A stretch of DNA of 64,000 nt from Macrocystis pyrifera (lineage: Eukaryota > Sar > Phaeophyceae > Laminariales > Laminariaceae). The notes beneath the pieces are model-generated. The model was not told the DNA's origin. It did no database searches and saw only the letters and a program-made list of their open reading frames with translations. The stretch covers positions 7,063,901 to 7,127,900 of the forward strand of contig JASSKH010000010.1 of NCBI GenBank assembly GCA_031763025.1, written 5' to 3'. Below are positions 46,001 to 56,848 of the stretch, in pieces. The stretch's first letter is position 1. Each line of letters begins with the position of its first letter. The position numbers and the translations under genes were made by a program.

Positions 46001-46110
46001 TGTCGAGAAGGGTGAACCCGTGCAGATATGGGGTGAACCGTGGTGCGGCAGGCTTTGGGCCCGTCGTTTTGAGTCGAAACACCCCTCACTGTGACGGGGG
46101 AGCTCCTTAG
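43070..46110 (+). repeat. ~3 kb degenerate minisatellite
   Basis: Blocks of roughly 130-150 bp recur: gtcgaaaggggagttgaactc, cgaatccaggcggtgacgta, tggtggatg-cggaagcca, ttggtctatggagatggg, and cgtccgtttggagggggttc. Larger blocks near 44310, 45050 and 45480 share gcatgtagcgagccgggtt and a gcaacgcctgtctgcg segment. One of these has expanded into a (TGCC)n run at 44350-44390. Many G-rich strings result. The dozens of open frames here are repeat products. Confidence 0.85.
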
Positions 46111-46353
46111 CCTTTGCCATCAGCCATTTCAACCGATGGTAGCTTCCTTCCCACCATCCGACGTTTTCGGCTCTAACGAAAACACTCGTTCGATGATTGC
46201 TGAGCCGTGGGATTGTGTATCAGCCCCTTTGACCTGCGTTATTTCGAAAGGTCTATTTGTTGGAGATGTATTGTAGAGCCCCCCCCCCCCCCATAAGGAC
46301 CCTCGGAAACATATAGGCGCTATATCGCAATATCGAAGCACGGGGTCCGGGGT

Positions 46354-46379
46354 GGGGGGGGGGGGGGGGGGGGGGGGGG
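46354..46379 (+). repeat. Poly(dG) run, 26 bases
   Basis: Uninterrupted G run between the minisatellite and gene B. More G runs of 8-9 follow at 46385, 46455 and 46577. Confidence 0.97.
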
Positions 46380-46611
46380 TTGAGGGGGGGGGAATATCGA
46401 AAACGTAGGAGGGGAGTTGAGCTCAGGCAGTGCCGTCAGCCTTCATTTCAGTGGAGGGGGGGGGGGGGATTGGAAACTCCCATGGGAGCAGTGATAGGGA
46501 GAGAAGGAGGTGGGCTGCAGCAGCGAAGTCGAACTCCTGAATTCAGAGGGAGTTGGGCGCGGGCCGGGGTTGGCGGGGGGGGGGGAGGGGTCTCTATACA
46601 AGTGTCGGTTC

Positions 46612-48952
46612 GGGCTGTGCTACTGCCGAGTGAGGAGGAGGAGCTTCAGGACGGTTTGGCGACGGCGTTGTTACTGAACGAAGGCCCCAACCAGGACAAA
46701 CACCGACGCCGTCAACAAAGTGCACAATATAGCGTGACTTGGTTGTCTCACGGACGGTGAGCATGGCGGGTCGAGGGCTACCACACCGGACTACCCCGGA
46801 AGCACGACGTACAGACGATCAAAACCCTGCAAAGCGAATGGATCGTCGTGCACCTAGTCGCCCCCGAGAGTGTCGAGAGGTGCTTCTCTGAGGTGAGATT
46901 ATACCCCATTGTTGACGCCGAGGAGAGTGTAGCGTCTGCATTCTCTATATTCTGCTATGACCCTACTTGTGTGTCGAAATATATTCGTTTCTTATTCGGA
47001 CTCCTGTACCCGGCCCTTCTGGGGGGAACGTCTTTCACGTGGTGTTGCTGTGAGTGATATTAATAACATTGTTCGCTTCGTGTCTGTGGGGTACTCGAAA
47101 TTATACGATGTCCCGAAATGTAAGGATATTTCATGTATTGTTAGTTTATCAAAATGATTGTTATATATTTACGGACAGAGAGGTGGTAAATATTTTGGCG
47201 GCGGGAAAGGCCTTTGACTCTAAAGTGACCCCCTTATTCTCCCCCTTCCCTTCATTTCGCTCTTGCGGTGATTGATTGTTTTGTTTTAGCTGCGTGCCTC
47301 GCGCGTACGCACGCCAGCTCTCGAACATCAAAAGCCAACGACGGTGCGTGCGTTGGGCCTTTTGCCCATGTTCGAGAACTTCCGCGCGTTTTTTTCCAGC
47401 GGGAAATGTGATATAGGTAGCGTAGTAAGGGCTATGACGAGACAACGGGCTGACAAAGCATAGGCCGGCCGACGTCTAAGACCTTGCAGATGCTGTAATC
47501 TGTATCGCGCCCCGCGTTTTATTGATGAACACAACACACACAACCAACGCTACTCATCCCGTGGCCATTCCCCAAGATGTTGTACCGGAGCTACACATCT
47601 CGACTCCATAATAAGGTTCACTCACGTGTGTTCGTTGTTTTACCTGGTACTGGCGCTGCAGTCAGCACAACGCTTCGCCGTCGCCGGTTTCTCCGTGTCG
47701 CCGCCTCTGCCGAAACTGCCTGATCGTTTTGATTCTTCCAGTTGTACAAGATTGATGATTTCGCGACAGACGACCGGCCCCGTTTTGTGCCTTCCGAAAT
47801 TGGAGCTTTCCGGGCTTTGGAGGAGGACGTCTCTCCCGCCGAGAACGAGCAGCAGCAGCAGCAGCAGCAGCCAGCACGAGAAGCGGAGATCGACCAGCAG
47901 CGAGTACGTGCGTCTGCGTGTGTTTCTGCGGCATGATACCTCAACCTACTCGTCACCGAGCACGCTTGTGCAGGCTTGAACTACCGGCCGCAGCCTGTAT
48001 GTATATCCCACACATGCACACAATTGGTGAGTGCACTCTCAGTAGTCCAACCGTTGAACGCTTGGCGCACACTGTAACAATCATATCTGTAGACATTTCG
48101 AGCACGTAATCTGTCTAAATGTTGGCCCTGACTAGACTGACCGCGTGCGCCCTGTGCGTCAAAACTGCCAAAACTGCCCAGGAATGGATGTGGTTGCAAG
48201 GGAAGGTAGCGAACCGGACCCGATGGGTGTATGCAAGGTCAACGAGACTACGGCTACCCCCGTTTCACCCTCATCCTCTAAGGACGTCTTCGACCGACGA
48301 GTACGACGACAGCGCCATTTTCATCGACTGTAATAATCAAATCCTGGGGCATGAGCCCATCGAGATGCCCCGCAACGATGGCTGCCAAGGGCCCATCTCC
48401 TTCAGGTGAATGGACTCACAGTGGTGGAAACGTGTACCAAGAATGCGGCTGAACGATGTCAAATTAAAAGTGGCTGATGATGTTTGCAAAATACAGGTAG
48501 CGGGCACTTTCTGGTTGTGCTTGCGGAACTTAGATTCAGGAACTTGCTTCAAAATTCATAAAGCATCGACTGAAACTCTTGACACAACAACAATTGCATC
48601 TACCCCGCAACGCGTTTCCGGCGCCCGTCGTAATCTGGCGTGCGTTTCGTCGACTTTAGACTATTTCGGCTCGATTCCCTGCTCATCAGCTCGTCCATCA
48701 TTCACCTTCCGTTCGCCGCTCGATACGGTACGCAGGTGTCTTTCAGCGTTGACGGCACGATATCAACACCTCGAGCATCCGCAAAACAGCCACCATCACT
48801 TCTCTACTCCACGGAAACCACAACCACCCCAAACCACCGTCGAAATCATCTCCACCGATACTCCAAAGACCGCCACCACCATCACCTGTTCTACGGACAC
48901 GCCCAGGGTCGGCATCCACCACACCTCCATAATCATTCCGCCCTCCATGTGA
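46612..48952 (+). CDS. Gene B: multi-exon protein, tail like gene A
   Basis: Five or more exons. Firm ones are 46776-46892 (start uncertain), 47290-47424, 47742-47903, 48182-48405 and 48736-48952 (TGA). Phases run 0,0,0,2 and all borders are GT-AG. A further coding-like stretch at 46612-46720 (LPSEEEELQDGLATALLLNE) may be an upstream exon, but its link is unresolved. The protein has HDVQTIKTLQSEWIVVHLVA, a segment LPMFENFRAFFSSGKCD, a Gln run from a cag microsatellite, and an acidic DEYDDSAIFIDC part. The tail (STDTPKTATTITCSTDTPRV) aligns with the tail of gene A (GDGQTATITFSADTPTV). It is probably a diverged tandem paralogue, with function unknown. Confidence 0.6.
47290..47424 (+). CDS. Gene B internal exon
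   Basis: 45 codons between gattgttttgttttag and gta|gtaagg. Encodes LRASRVRTPALEHQKPTT and VRALGLLPMFENFRAFFSSG. Both phases fit the neighbouring exons. Confidence 0.6.
47742..47903 (+). CDS. Gene B internal exon with Gln run
   Basis: 54 codons between gattcttccag and cga|gtacgt: LYKIDDFATDDRPRFVPSEI, an acidic helix, then seven Gln encoded by cag repeats. The repeat length may vary between individuals. Confidence 0.65.
48182..48952 (+). CDS. Gene B last two exons
   Basis: Exon 48182-48405 starts after aaaactgcccag and ends ttcag|gtgaat in phase 2. Exon 48736-48952 starts after gatacggtacgcag and the split Arg codon restores the frame to the TGA at 48950-48952. The His/Pro-rich middle and Thr-rich tail end in IIIPPSM. 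The tandem array begins at the stop codon itself. Confidence 0.6.
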
Positions 48953-49439
48953 CGGGGTGGGGTAGTCTCACCGATAACCTTTCACTCCTAATGGCTGAAG
49001 GTTGGGGGGATCGAATCCCGTTGAAATCATCGTCATCGACCATCGAAAGCCCCAGAGCGCAGCTTGACAAACTAGCGAGACCAACCGATGGGCCCGCGCA
49101 GCGCGGGATGCATAGGGGGCGGGGCTGCTGCCTTTCACTCCCCAAAACCAAGACGAAAAATCTTCGGCTCGCGCTGTCGGGCGCGATTGACACATCCACG
49201 GGGCTTGTTACGTCGCTAGCGGCGCTTGCTCTCGTTTGAGCGGCGGAAAGACCACCATGGCCTCCTCCGCTGTTTAGGGGCTTGTGGAAGGTCGGTGAAG
49301 GCGGCGATAGACGCACAGTTTTCTGGGAGGGAGGAGGGACGTCGCAGCAGCTGAAGCACCCGTGTTTTGCTGGTCTAGAGGCGTCGTTGGTGGTGTCACA
49401 AGCAGCGGTGGCGTCGTCGTCGGCGGCAGCAGCAGTAGT

Positions 49440-49471
<32 letters not shown>

Positions 49472-52170
49472 CGACAGCCGTACCATAAATATAAACCCTC
49501 GTCTAGTGGCAAGGGTAACAAGGAAATAAGAAGAAAATTAAAGAGAAGAACGCAAGGTTTCTACAGCGCACAAGAGGGCCAAGAAACGCGGTCGTATCCA
49601 TGTGACAAAGTGGGGTAGTTTGGCCGAAAGGTTGTCACTCTTGATAGCCGAAATTAGAGATATCGAACCCTGGTGAAATCGTGCGAGAGCGTGACTTGGC
49701 AAAAAAAGGTAAAGACAGACGTGCCATGCAGCGCAGCAGGCCTAGGCGGGCAGGTTGCCGCCTATATCCCCCCCAATGCCGACATGAAAACCATTGGCTA
49801 CTCCAGCGGGTGCGGTTGACACGTTTGCAGCGCTTGCTACATCGCGAGTCGCCCTTGCATCCGCTACAGCGGCGTAACCACTACGACGGCCCCCCGCTGC
49901 TAGGGGCTTCGGAGGAGGTCGACGGCGGCGATAGACGCACGGTTCTCAGGGGGAGGGCGTCACAGCTACGTGCTCGCGTTGCCCCGGCTTAGCGGCGTCG
50001 TTGGTGGTGTCACAACCAGCAGCGGGCGTCGGTGACAGCGTCGGTGACAGCGTCGGTGGCGGCCGCAGCAGTCGTGGCAGCAGCAGTCGTGGCAGCAGCA
50101 GCAGCAGCAGGCAACACCAGTGCTATATACGCCCTCATCTAACTGCAACAACATCCAACAAATCTGAGGAAGCAAAAAACAACCATAGGAACTGCAAGGT
50201 TTCTACGACGAACAAGGGGGTACACAATCGCATTCAAGAGGGAGACAAAAGGGCACTAGGTCTTCCATTCAATTGAGGTGTTTACTGATGTGTCAGGACG
50301 AGGTAGTCTAACCGCTAGACTGTCACCCCTGATCGCTGACGTTTGGGGGTTCAAGCCCCCGGTGAAATCGTCTTCATCTCTCCGCGAAAGCGCGAGATCG
50401 TGGCCTGGCTGAATATCGAAAAAAACATCAGCAAACCGTACAGCGCGGTATACGTAGGAGGTTGTGTTGCAGTCTTTCTTCCCCAACACCGACACGGAGG
50501 ACCTTGGCCGCTCGGGGGGGGGGCGATTAACTCACCCACGGGGCTTGGCTATATTTCGAGCTGCGTTTTCTACTCGATGCAGTGGTGGAACGACGATTAC
50601 GGCGGCCTCCGCTGATAGAGAGACGTGTTCGGGGGGGGCGACGGCTGCGACGGACGCACGACTCTGTAGAGAGGTGTCGCCTTGAGCGTGCTAATGTTTC
50701 CCTGGTCTCGCGGCATCATTGGTTTCGTCACAAGCAGCTGAGGCGACCGAGGCGACGGTGAGGGCGGCAGTGGCAGCCGGGGCCGCGGCAGCAGCATCAG
50801 TGCTATGGTTTCCCTCGCCTAGCTACAACAAGAAGAATGCAAAGAATATGAAGAAGAACTGCAAGCGTGCTTCGACGAACATAAGGGCCAATAATCGCTG
50901 TCGGTATCCACACCACCACGATCTTAAGCACTCCATGTGACCGGGTGGGGTGGTCTAACCGACAGACGGTCACGCCTGATATCTGAAGGTCGGGGTTTCG
51001 CACCCCCGTTGAAGTCGTCTTCTTTGGTCGCCGAAATAACGAGAGCGTGACTAGGCAATACGCGACTAAATCCCGACAGACTGTGCAGAACGGGAGTCGT
51101 AAGGGGTTGAGTTGCCGCTTTTCTCCCCCTACATATAGACACGAAAGGCCTTGGATCCGCGCTGTCGGGTGCGGTTGACACACTTTGGCGCTTGACGGAT
51201 CATGATTCGCGCTTGCTTTCGCTACAGTGGGTGGTGGAACGACCACAGCGGCTTTTGCTGGTAGGGACATGTTGCGGGGGGGCGACAGCGACGACATACG
51301 CACAGCTTTCTGGAGGGGCGTTGCAGCGAAGCATACTCGCGTTGCCCTGGCTTAGCGGCGTCGTTGGTGGTGTCACAAGCAGCTACAGCGGCGGCGGCGG
51401 CGGCGACGGTGGCGTCGACGGTGCCGGCCGCGGCCACGGAAACCGCAGCACCAGCAGACGTGCTATAGACGCCCCCATCTAGCTGCACGAAGAAGACAAA
51501 GGAAAAGGAAGCAACAAGAAGAAAATGAGCTGCAAGATTTCTATGGCGAACAAGAGGGCACTGAACGCGTTTCAAAAGAAACCAAAATGGGCGCAAGGTC
51601 TCCCACTGAAATGCGGAAATTATTGGCTTGTCGGGGTAAGGTACAGTAATCTAACGGATTCCCGTCACCCCTGATCACTCATTTCGGGGGTTCGAACCCC
51701 GGTGAAATCGTTTGCATCGTTCGCCGAGAGCGCGAGAGCGTAGATTGGCAAAAACTCGGTAAACATCGGCGAACCGTGCAGTGCGTATACATAGGGGGTG
51801 GAGTTGCCGCCTTACTCCGCCACCACCGACAATAAATGCCTTGGCCCCGTGCCCTTGACGCGCTCGTGGCGCATGCGACGTGGAAAGCAATTCTTGCTCT
51901 CGCTACAGCGACAGAACTACTACGGCGGCCCCCGCTCGCAGGGGCTTGTGGAGGGTTGGCGAAGTCGGGTCGGCGATAGACGCGCGTCTCCCTGGGGGAG
52001 GGGGGGGGGGCGTCACAGCTAGGTGCTCGCGTTGCCCCAACTTAGCGGCGGCGGCAGCGGTGGCGACAGTGAGGGCGGCAAGGAGCCTCCTCTGGCCCAG
52101 CGACAAGGATAGGATAAACAAGAGCGGCAAGGTTTCGACGGCGAAAGAGAGAGCCAAGAATTTAATTTAG
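48950..52170 (+). repeat. Tandem array of tRNA-like units, dimeric order
   Basis: Five units start with a tRNA-like head at about 48952, 49602, 50291, 50938 and 51629, so spacings alternate near 650, 689, 647 and 691. Each head has an A-box-like ggtagtctaaccg and a B box such as gggttcaagcccc. The head of unit 3 folds as a cloverleaf-like structure (gacga with tcgtc, gtct with agac). Each unit continues with gcgcgagagcgtgacttggc, a cgccgctagcgg-type part, gacgcacggttctc, gtcgttggtggtgtcacaa and a cag/gcg trinucleotide run. Units 1 and 3 end with ...tatcca-tgtgac, and units 2 and 4 share a different end (aggtcttccattcaattg type). There are no real ORFs. Confidence 0.85.
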
Positions 52171-52240
52171 GAGATAGATAAATGGTCACAAGCGCTTGCA
52201 GTGAATTGCGGTGCCATTGACGATACGTATGAGGGGAGGT

Positions 52241-52511
52241 GGTGCGCGCGGGGGGGGGGATGCGCTCGTCGCATGCATGGCCGTATTCGTATTAACATAT
52301 ACCTTATCACCCCTACAAGGTCGGGATGGAGCACGTCGGATTTTCACTGACCAGTGAGACATTTCTTGCATCGAACGCCAAGCGCCGTGAGGTGTTCGGC
52401 GAGCCGTATGACCTGTGGACTGCATCTTGTCCAAAACCGCTTGTTGAAGCGGACTTTCTCGCATGTGGATGACCGGGTCGAACAATATCATGTGTTTTCT
52501 GGTGTGGCCAC
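52241..52511 (+). repeat. Dispersed ~280 bp repeat with G-run end, copy 2
   Basis: G run, catgcatggccgtattcg, atggagcacgtcggattttc, gccgtgaggtgttcggcgag, gcggactttctcgcatgtgg and the terminal ttttctggtgtggccac. It is the most complete + strand copy. Confidence 0.8.
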
Positions 52512-53844
52512 GTCCAGAGACAGAAATGAGTGCGTGCGTGCGCGAGGGGGAGGGGGCGCGGAAATAGAATCCGTGTGGGCGGAGGCGTTATTTGTTTCCG
52601 GCAGCTATTACTATAGTGTTGCAGCTGGCTTGTGACGTCGACCGTCCAGAAACGTCGTACGGTTTTGCTTCATATTTCGTTTGGTTATTGAGTAAGCCGA
52701 TCATCCGATACCATATTCGTGCCCACATGAGGTCGATGAGTCATTTGATGGCCCCTTTTCGCAGCACATGGACAGCAAGAGGAGATTAAGAACGGAACGG
52801 AGGTGTGCTGGGCCAATAAACTCCCGAGAACAGGATAACGCTGGGCCAACGCGCCGCTAATTGGTCCTTTTCGCGTGGTATATTCTAACGTGAACATGAA
52901 CAACCGTCACAGCGATGAGAGTTTTTAGCCGAGTGTTTCGTTTCGATGCTCAGCTTTTGCACATACACTTTGGTGATTGCAGTGTCCGTCCACCGCCGCC
53001 GCGGCGTGCAAGACTACTACTCTCCTCGTGAAGGACACACTACCGTATATGTTGTAGGTCGGTGTTCTATTTTCTTCTTCAAGTTTTGGCCGCACCGCTC
53101 GCTGGCCATGAACGAAAGCGGTGCATCGTCTGGGGGCCGCGACTAGGCGCCCCACCCGCCATCCCTGCCCTCCTCGCTCCCGCCTGTCGCTCATGGCAAG
53201 TTCAGCATTGAACGTACAGCGGTGACGATTTTTTTTCTTTAATCATCAAGTCTCTGGACTATATGCGGCCTCGCCTTCCAAGTTCAGCATTGGAACTCCC
53301 TCCATGACGTCGTCCTTGTTGAGATCTCGCCGCATATCCGATCGCGCATCTCAAGTCCCGCAATGACATTGGAAAATGATTTTTCTGAAGGCCTGGCGCC
53401 AATCGGTCGTGCGTTGCAAGTTCAGTAAATTTTCCACCACATATACGTTTTAGTAACGGTTTTGTTTTGGGTTTTGGCCCTAAATCAGGTATACCTTGTC
53501 ACTTTTTGGCCAAAACCAGTCACACACTAAAATTAAGTACAACTCACACGCCAAGAGCCTGCCATTGACCAGCCTCACATCGTAACTGTTTTAGGCTCGA
53601 AACTGGCCAGGCACATCTGGATTTATTTGCTGTCTGCTACCAGGTATTAAATATTAATAATCGCTTCCAACTACTGTCTCCCAGGCTGATTTTCAGCCGA
53701 TCAGAGAGGCCACACGTATGTACACTACTGTTTTTTCTTTGCATATGCGGTTTCCGGTCCCTCGGTTGCAATTCTTATGTCTAAACTCTGCACGTACGTA
53801 TTTATATACGTACGTACGCTGATTTCACATTTTTTGTTGTTGTG
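52512..53844. other. Spacer, nothing recognised
   Basis: Contains two caagttcagcattg repeats (53199, 53280) in a loose inverted arrangement with cgcatat/atatgcgg words, and a TACCWGGTA motif at 53638. No gene supported. Confidence 0.4.
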
Positions 53845-54012
53845 ATGAGTAGTATGGTTGTTGCACAGGATCGTAGACACAGACGGCAATCCGTCTGGGT
53901 GGCCTCAGGTTTGCCGAGCAGAGCGGTTCCGCGAGGATCGTCGAGAGGCTTGAAAGGTGGCAACGGGGGGGAGGCGCCAGAACAAATACTCTTGGCGCGC
54001 CCGCCGAGGTGA
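53845..54012 (+). CDS. Small ORF, 55 residues, doubtful
   Basis: ATG 53845 to TGA 54010-54012: MSSMVVAQDRRHRRQSVWVA, then a Gly/Pro/Arg-rich end. The local GC rise suggests coding, but the opposite strand is also open here (53802-54047) and no border signals decide. No family recognised. Confidence 0.25.
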   Translation: MSSMVVAQDRRHRRQSVWVASGLPSRAVPRGSSRGLKGGNGGEAPEQILLARPPR

Positions 54013-55230
54013 AACTGACGAAGCCTGGTGACCCTCTGCAGGCCCAAGTGAAACCCGTGATGCCTAAAGAAAACGAAACTATTCAGATTTTGGAGGCCAC
54101 AAACTCAATGTTCAGGCGCAAAATGAAAACATTTTGTTTCTGTGATTTCTCATGGCCAGAAACGCCGCTAGTGGCGTGCGCTTTTAGCTTTCCTTGGTTT
54201 CAGCGTGTGACTGTTTTTGGCTCGAATGGACTGTGGAACAGGTGTGTGCCTGATTTTAGCTTTCGCCATTTTTTTTTTTTTCTGTTTGGCTTGTTGAAAG
54301 TCTCGGGCCTTTTTCCGGCGGTACTACTGGCGGGATTCCAGAGGGGAAAAAACAAATGACGACAACAGCAGCGGCAATGACAGCAACCATTGTTGCCGCT
54401 GCGTGATTGGGGGGTGATACAATGGTTTGTGTCCAAGTTTTATGTGATGATGATGAGTCTGATGTTCTCACATTAGCTCACTTCCCTGAAATCCGGCCTG
54501 TAGTCATGAAACAGGCTCTGCTTGCATCAAAGAATGCTTCTCGATGAGGGAAAACAAGCAACATATAAGTATGGTACGAAATAGCTCGCGCACGGCAGTA
54601 GTATCAAACCAGTCCGAACGAGTAAGGGGATCGGTGCTAACGAGCTGTGGTACGCCATCTCCCGTAGCACCTGCTGCATCAAATGACACCGGCTATATGA
54701 TCGTATCTATCTATGGTATTGTGTGTACACGCGAAAAAAGAAAGCAAAAAGGAAAAAGAAGAAACACGAAGAAGGCCGAAAAAACAACATAGAAACAAAC
54801 AACCAACCGAACAAACAAGAGAGAAATAACGGCACGAAGAAGGAAAGAAAGAAGAAATGAAGGGAAACTCAAGAAAGAGAAACGAAGCAAACATGTGCTC
54901 AGGCAGGGCGCAGGGCGAGTCTCGAGGACAAGATTGCTGTTCGTTGATACGATCAGTCCTTCCTATGATATGTCCTGCTGATGGATCAACATAGATATTA
55001 GTAGGAACGTTACAAGAAGACCAGAAGGAAGGCAAGAAGGAAAGGTGGGGGTACAGACAAAGAGCTAACAACAACAAAAAAACGGGCAGTGCTATGTCCA
55101 GTGTGTGGGCCAAGGACGAGACACAACCCACACAAAGAAGGCAGAGAGGACTGAGACAAACAGACCAAGGGCGGGCAAAAAAACGTCAACAAAAACCAAG
55201 TAAGGGCGCCCGGGACAAAAAAGAGCATCA
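54013..55230. other. Spacer, purine-rich in its second half
   Basis: 54720-55220 is an A/G-rich strand with no supported frame. The long - strand frame there is a product of that bias. Confidence 0.4.
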
Positions 55231-55625
55231 ACCGTCACAGATTTTATTTTTTTGCTAGGGGGGGGGGGGGGGGGGGGTTACGTAGAACCAAGTGAACACA
55301 TGAAAAATGAAAAAGAATTTTCCTTTTTTTCAATTCATCATGTGATCACAACGGTTGCAACGTTTTTTTTTTTTTTCCATTCCGACCTCTGGGGGTGTAG
55401 TGTGTCGTTTTCTTCTTTTCACGAATGCCCCTGCCGTCACAGTTTTTTTTTTTGCTAGGCAGGGGGGTTACTAGAACCAAATGAAAAAAGTGAAAAAAAA
55501 GCTACTTTTTTCAGGTTTCATCATGTGATCACAACGATTGCTCTAACGTTTTTTTTTTTTTCTCAGTCCGGCCTCTGGTGGTGTGGTGTGTGAAGTTTTC
55601 TCTCTTTTCACGGACGCCCTTGACA
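55231..55625 (+). repeat. Direct duplication, ~195 bp unit
   Basis: Both copies (from about 55231 and 55435) run through ccgtcacag, a T run with tttttgctagg, a G run, tagaaccaa, tcatcatgtgatcacaacg, a long T run, ccggcctctgg-like sequence and tcttttcacg. The G run has grown to 20 in the first copy (55258-55277) and is 6 in the second. Confidence 0.85.
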
Positions 55626-55656
55626 AAATCGGAAAAAAAGGAAATTATTTTTTTTA

Positions 55657-55760
55657 CGGGGGACCAGAGTAAATAGGGCCAAATATTGTTAGTAAAATCA
55701 GGAAATACATAGGTTTTTGTGTCCACCGTATACAGATCCTATATTTACTATAGTCCCCCG
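55657..55760. mobile_element. TA-flanked MITE, copy 1
   Basis: A 104 bp foldback: cgggggaccagagtaaatag at the left pairs with ctatttactatagtcccccg-like sequence at the right, with TA on both sides (55655-55656, 55761-55762). TA duplications with short inverted ends are typical of Tc1/mariner-related MITEs. Confidence 0.75.
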
Positions 55761-55831
55761 TAATAGAGCAGAAAGGGTCACACAAATATTACAATAAGGT
55801 GACGCAGGCGACTCAGAATGGTGGGATGGCC

Positions 55832-55864
55832 GGGGGGGGGGGGGGGGGGGGGGGGAGGGGGGGG
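55832..55864 (+). repeat. Poly(dG) run, interrupted once
   Basis: 24 G, one A, 8 G. Confidence 0.97.
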
Positions 55865-56043
55865 TGCCATCGACTTGGTAGGGAATAGGGCATCACTAAG
55901 AAAAAAAAAATCAGGGATGCAACGCAGCACTTGGTGGCAAAAGTCGCCGGGCGTCTCATCTTAAGAAAAAGACGGCCAGTGCCATGTTTCGCTATTAATA
56001 GGTGCCTTCATTTTCTTAACCGGCCTATAAATAGTTGCTGTTG

Positions 56044-56616
56044 CTACAACTCCTTCAACGCGGCTCCTCTTCCTCCTCCTCCCGCCGGGCCTTGGCCCCT
56101 CAACGGCGTTCTGAGTTCCTGTGCATATTGTACCTCAAGCGCTCTTGTTTTTGCTAGATTGTCCGGCCAGCGCTTCATGTACTGCTCTACCGCTTCCTCG
56201 ACACGTCTGATTTCTTCGCTGCCAGCGCCCAGTTTAGTTGAACAACGATAGGTCAGGTTACGGTCGAGACAACCCATCCAGTCCTGCTCTTGCCCTCCTA
56301 AGTAACCCAGCTCCCCTCCACTTCCCCGAACACCATTCGTTTGGGTACTCTCTCGTTTCCCGCATGAGCCACGAACCCCGCGAAAAGTATCCCCTGCTTT
56401 CGTGTCTCGGCGTTCTCCCAGCCAGTCTATTAATAGGCCAATGCGTCGGCATATGACAGCATGCGGTAACGGTTGCGAGGATATCTCTTTCCATCCGATG
56501 GCAGCGCAGCGGCGGAGGAGGAGCAATTTGGTGGTGAGAGCTGTCCGCAGTATGGCGAGATGGATCACGGGTGTGGGGCTCCACGTGACACACACCGGCA
56601 TGGCATCTGACCCCAC
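56044..56616 (-). CDS. Candidate exon or small gene, unknown protein
   Basis: A 190-codon - strand frame. The C-terminal 85 residues (from about 56304 down to the TAG at 56044) look like real protein: QEQDWMGCLDRNLTYRC, then a charged helix (EEIRRVEEAVEQYMKRW) and KTRALEVQYAQELR, with a Gly-rich end. The N-terminal part is less convincing and may be intron or leader. No matching acceptor was fixed and the family is unknown. It lies between two MITEs of the same family. Confidence 0.4.
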   Translation of the reverse strand: MGSDAMPVCVTWSPTPVIHLAILRTALTTKLLLLRRCAAIGWKEISSQPLPHAVICRRIGLLIDWLGERRDTKAGDTFRGVRGSCGKRESTQTNGVRGSGGELGYLGGQEQDWMGCLDRNLTYRCSTKLGAGSEEIRRVEEAVEQYMKRWPDNLAKTRALEVQYAQELRTPLRGQGPAGGGGRGAALKEL

Positions 56617-56618
56617 CC

Positions 56619-56650
56619 AATCCTAACCCTGACCCTACCCCTACCCCTAC
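56619..56650 (+). repeat. Short telomere-like patch
   Basis: atcctaaccctgaccctacc followed by two cccta units. Similar in kind to 8396-8478. Confidence 0.5.
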
Positions 56651-56748
56651 ACTGCAACGAGTCGCACAGTACGGGCGCAAACAAACGTCATCCTACCCGT
56701 GCATTCGGTTGATAGCACCGTACTTTGGGTTCATAACCAACACTACTA

Positions 56749-56848
56749 TGGGGGGCCACAGTAAATAGAACCTACGGTACACACAAAAACCTATATGTTT
56801 TCCTATTTTCTTCTCAACATATTTGGTCCTATTTACTATGGTCCCCCG
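56749..56848. mobile_element. TA-flanked MITE, copy 2
   Basis: A 100 bp foldback with ends tggggggccacagtaaatag and ctatttactatggtcccccg, TA on both sides. Same family as 55657-55760, with a similar AT-rich middle (aaaacctatatg). Confidence 0.78.

Noticed and set aside
43700-46760. Many 60-140 codon frames
   Set aside because: They change with the repeat phase of the minisatellite and show no conserved protein.
50291-50375. Functional tRNA gene in the array
   Set aside because: The fold is cloverleaf-like, but the anticodon loop has the wrong size. Treated as a tRNA-derived repeat head.
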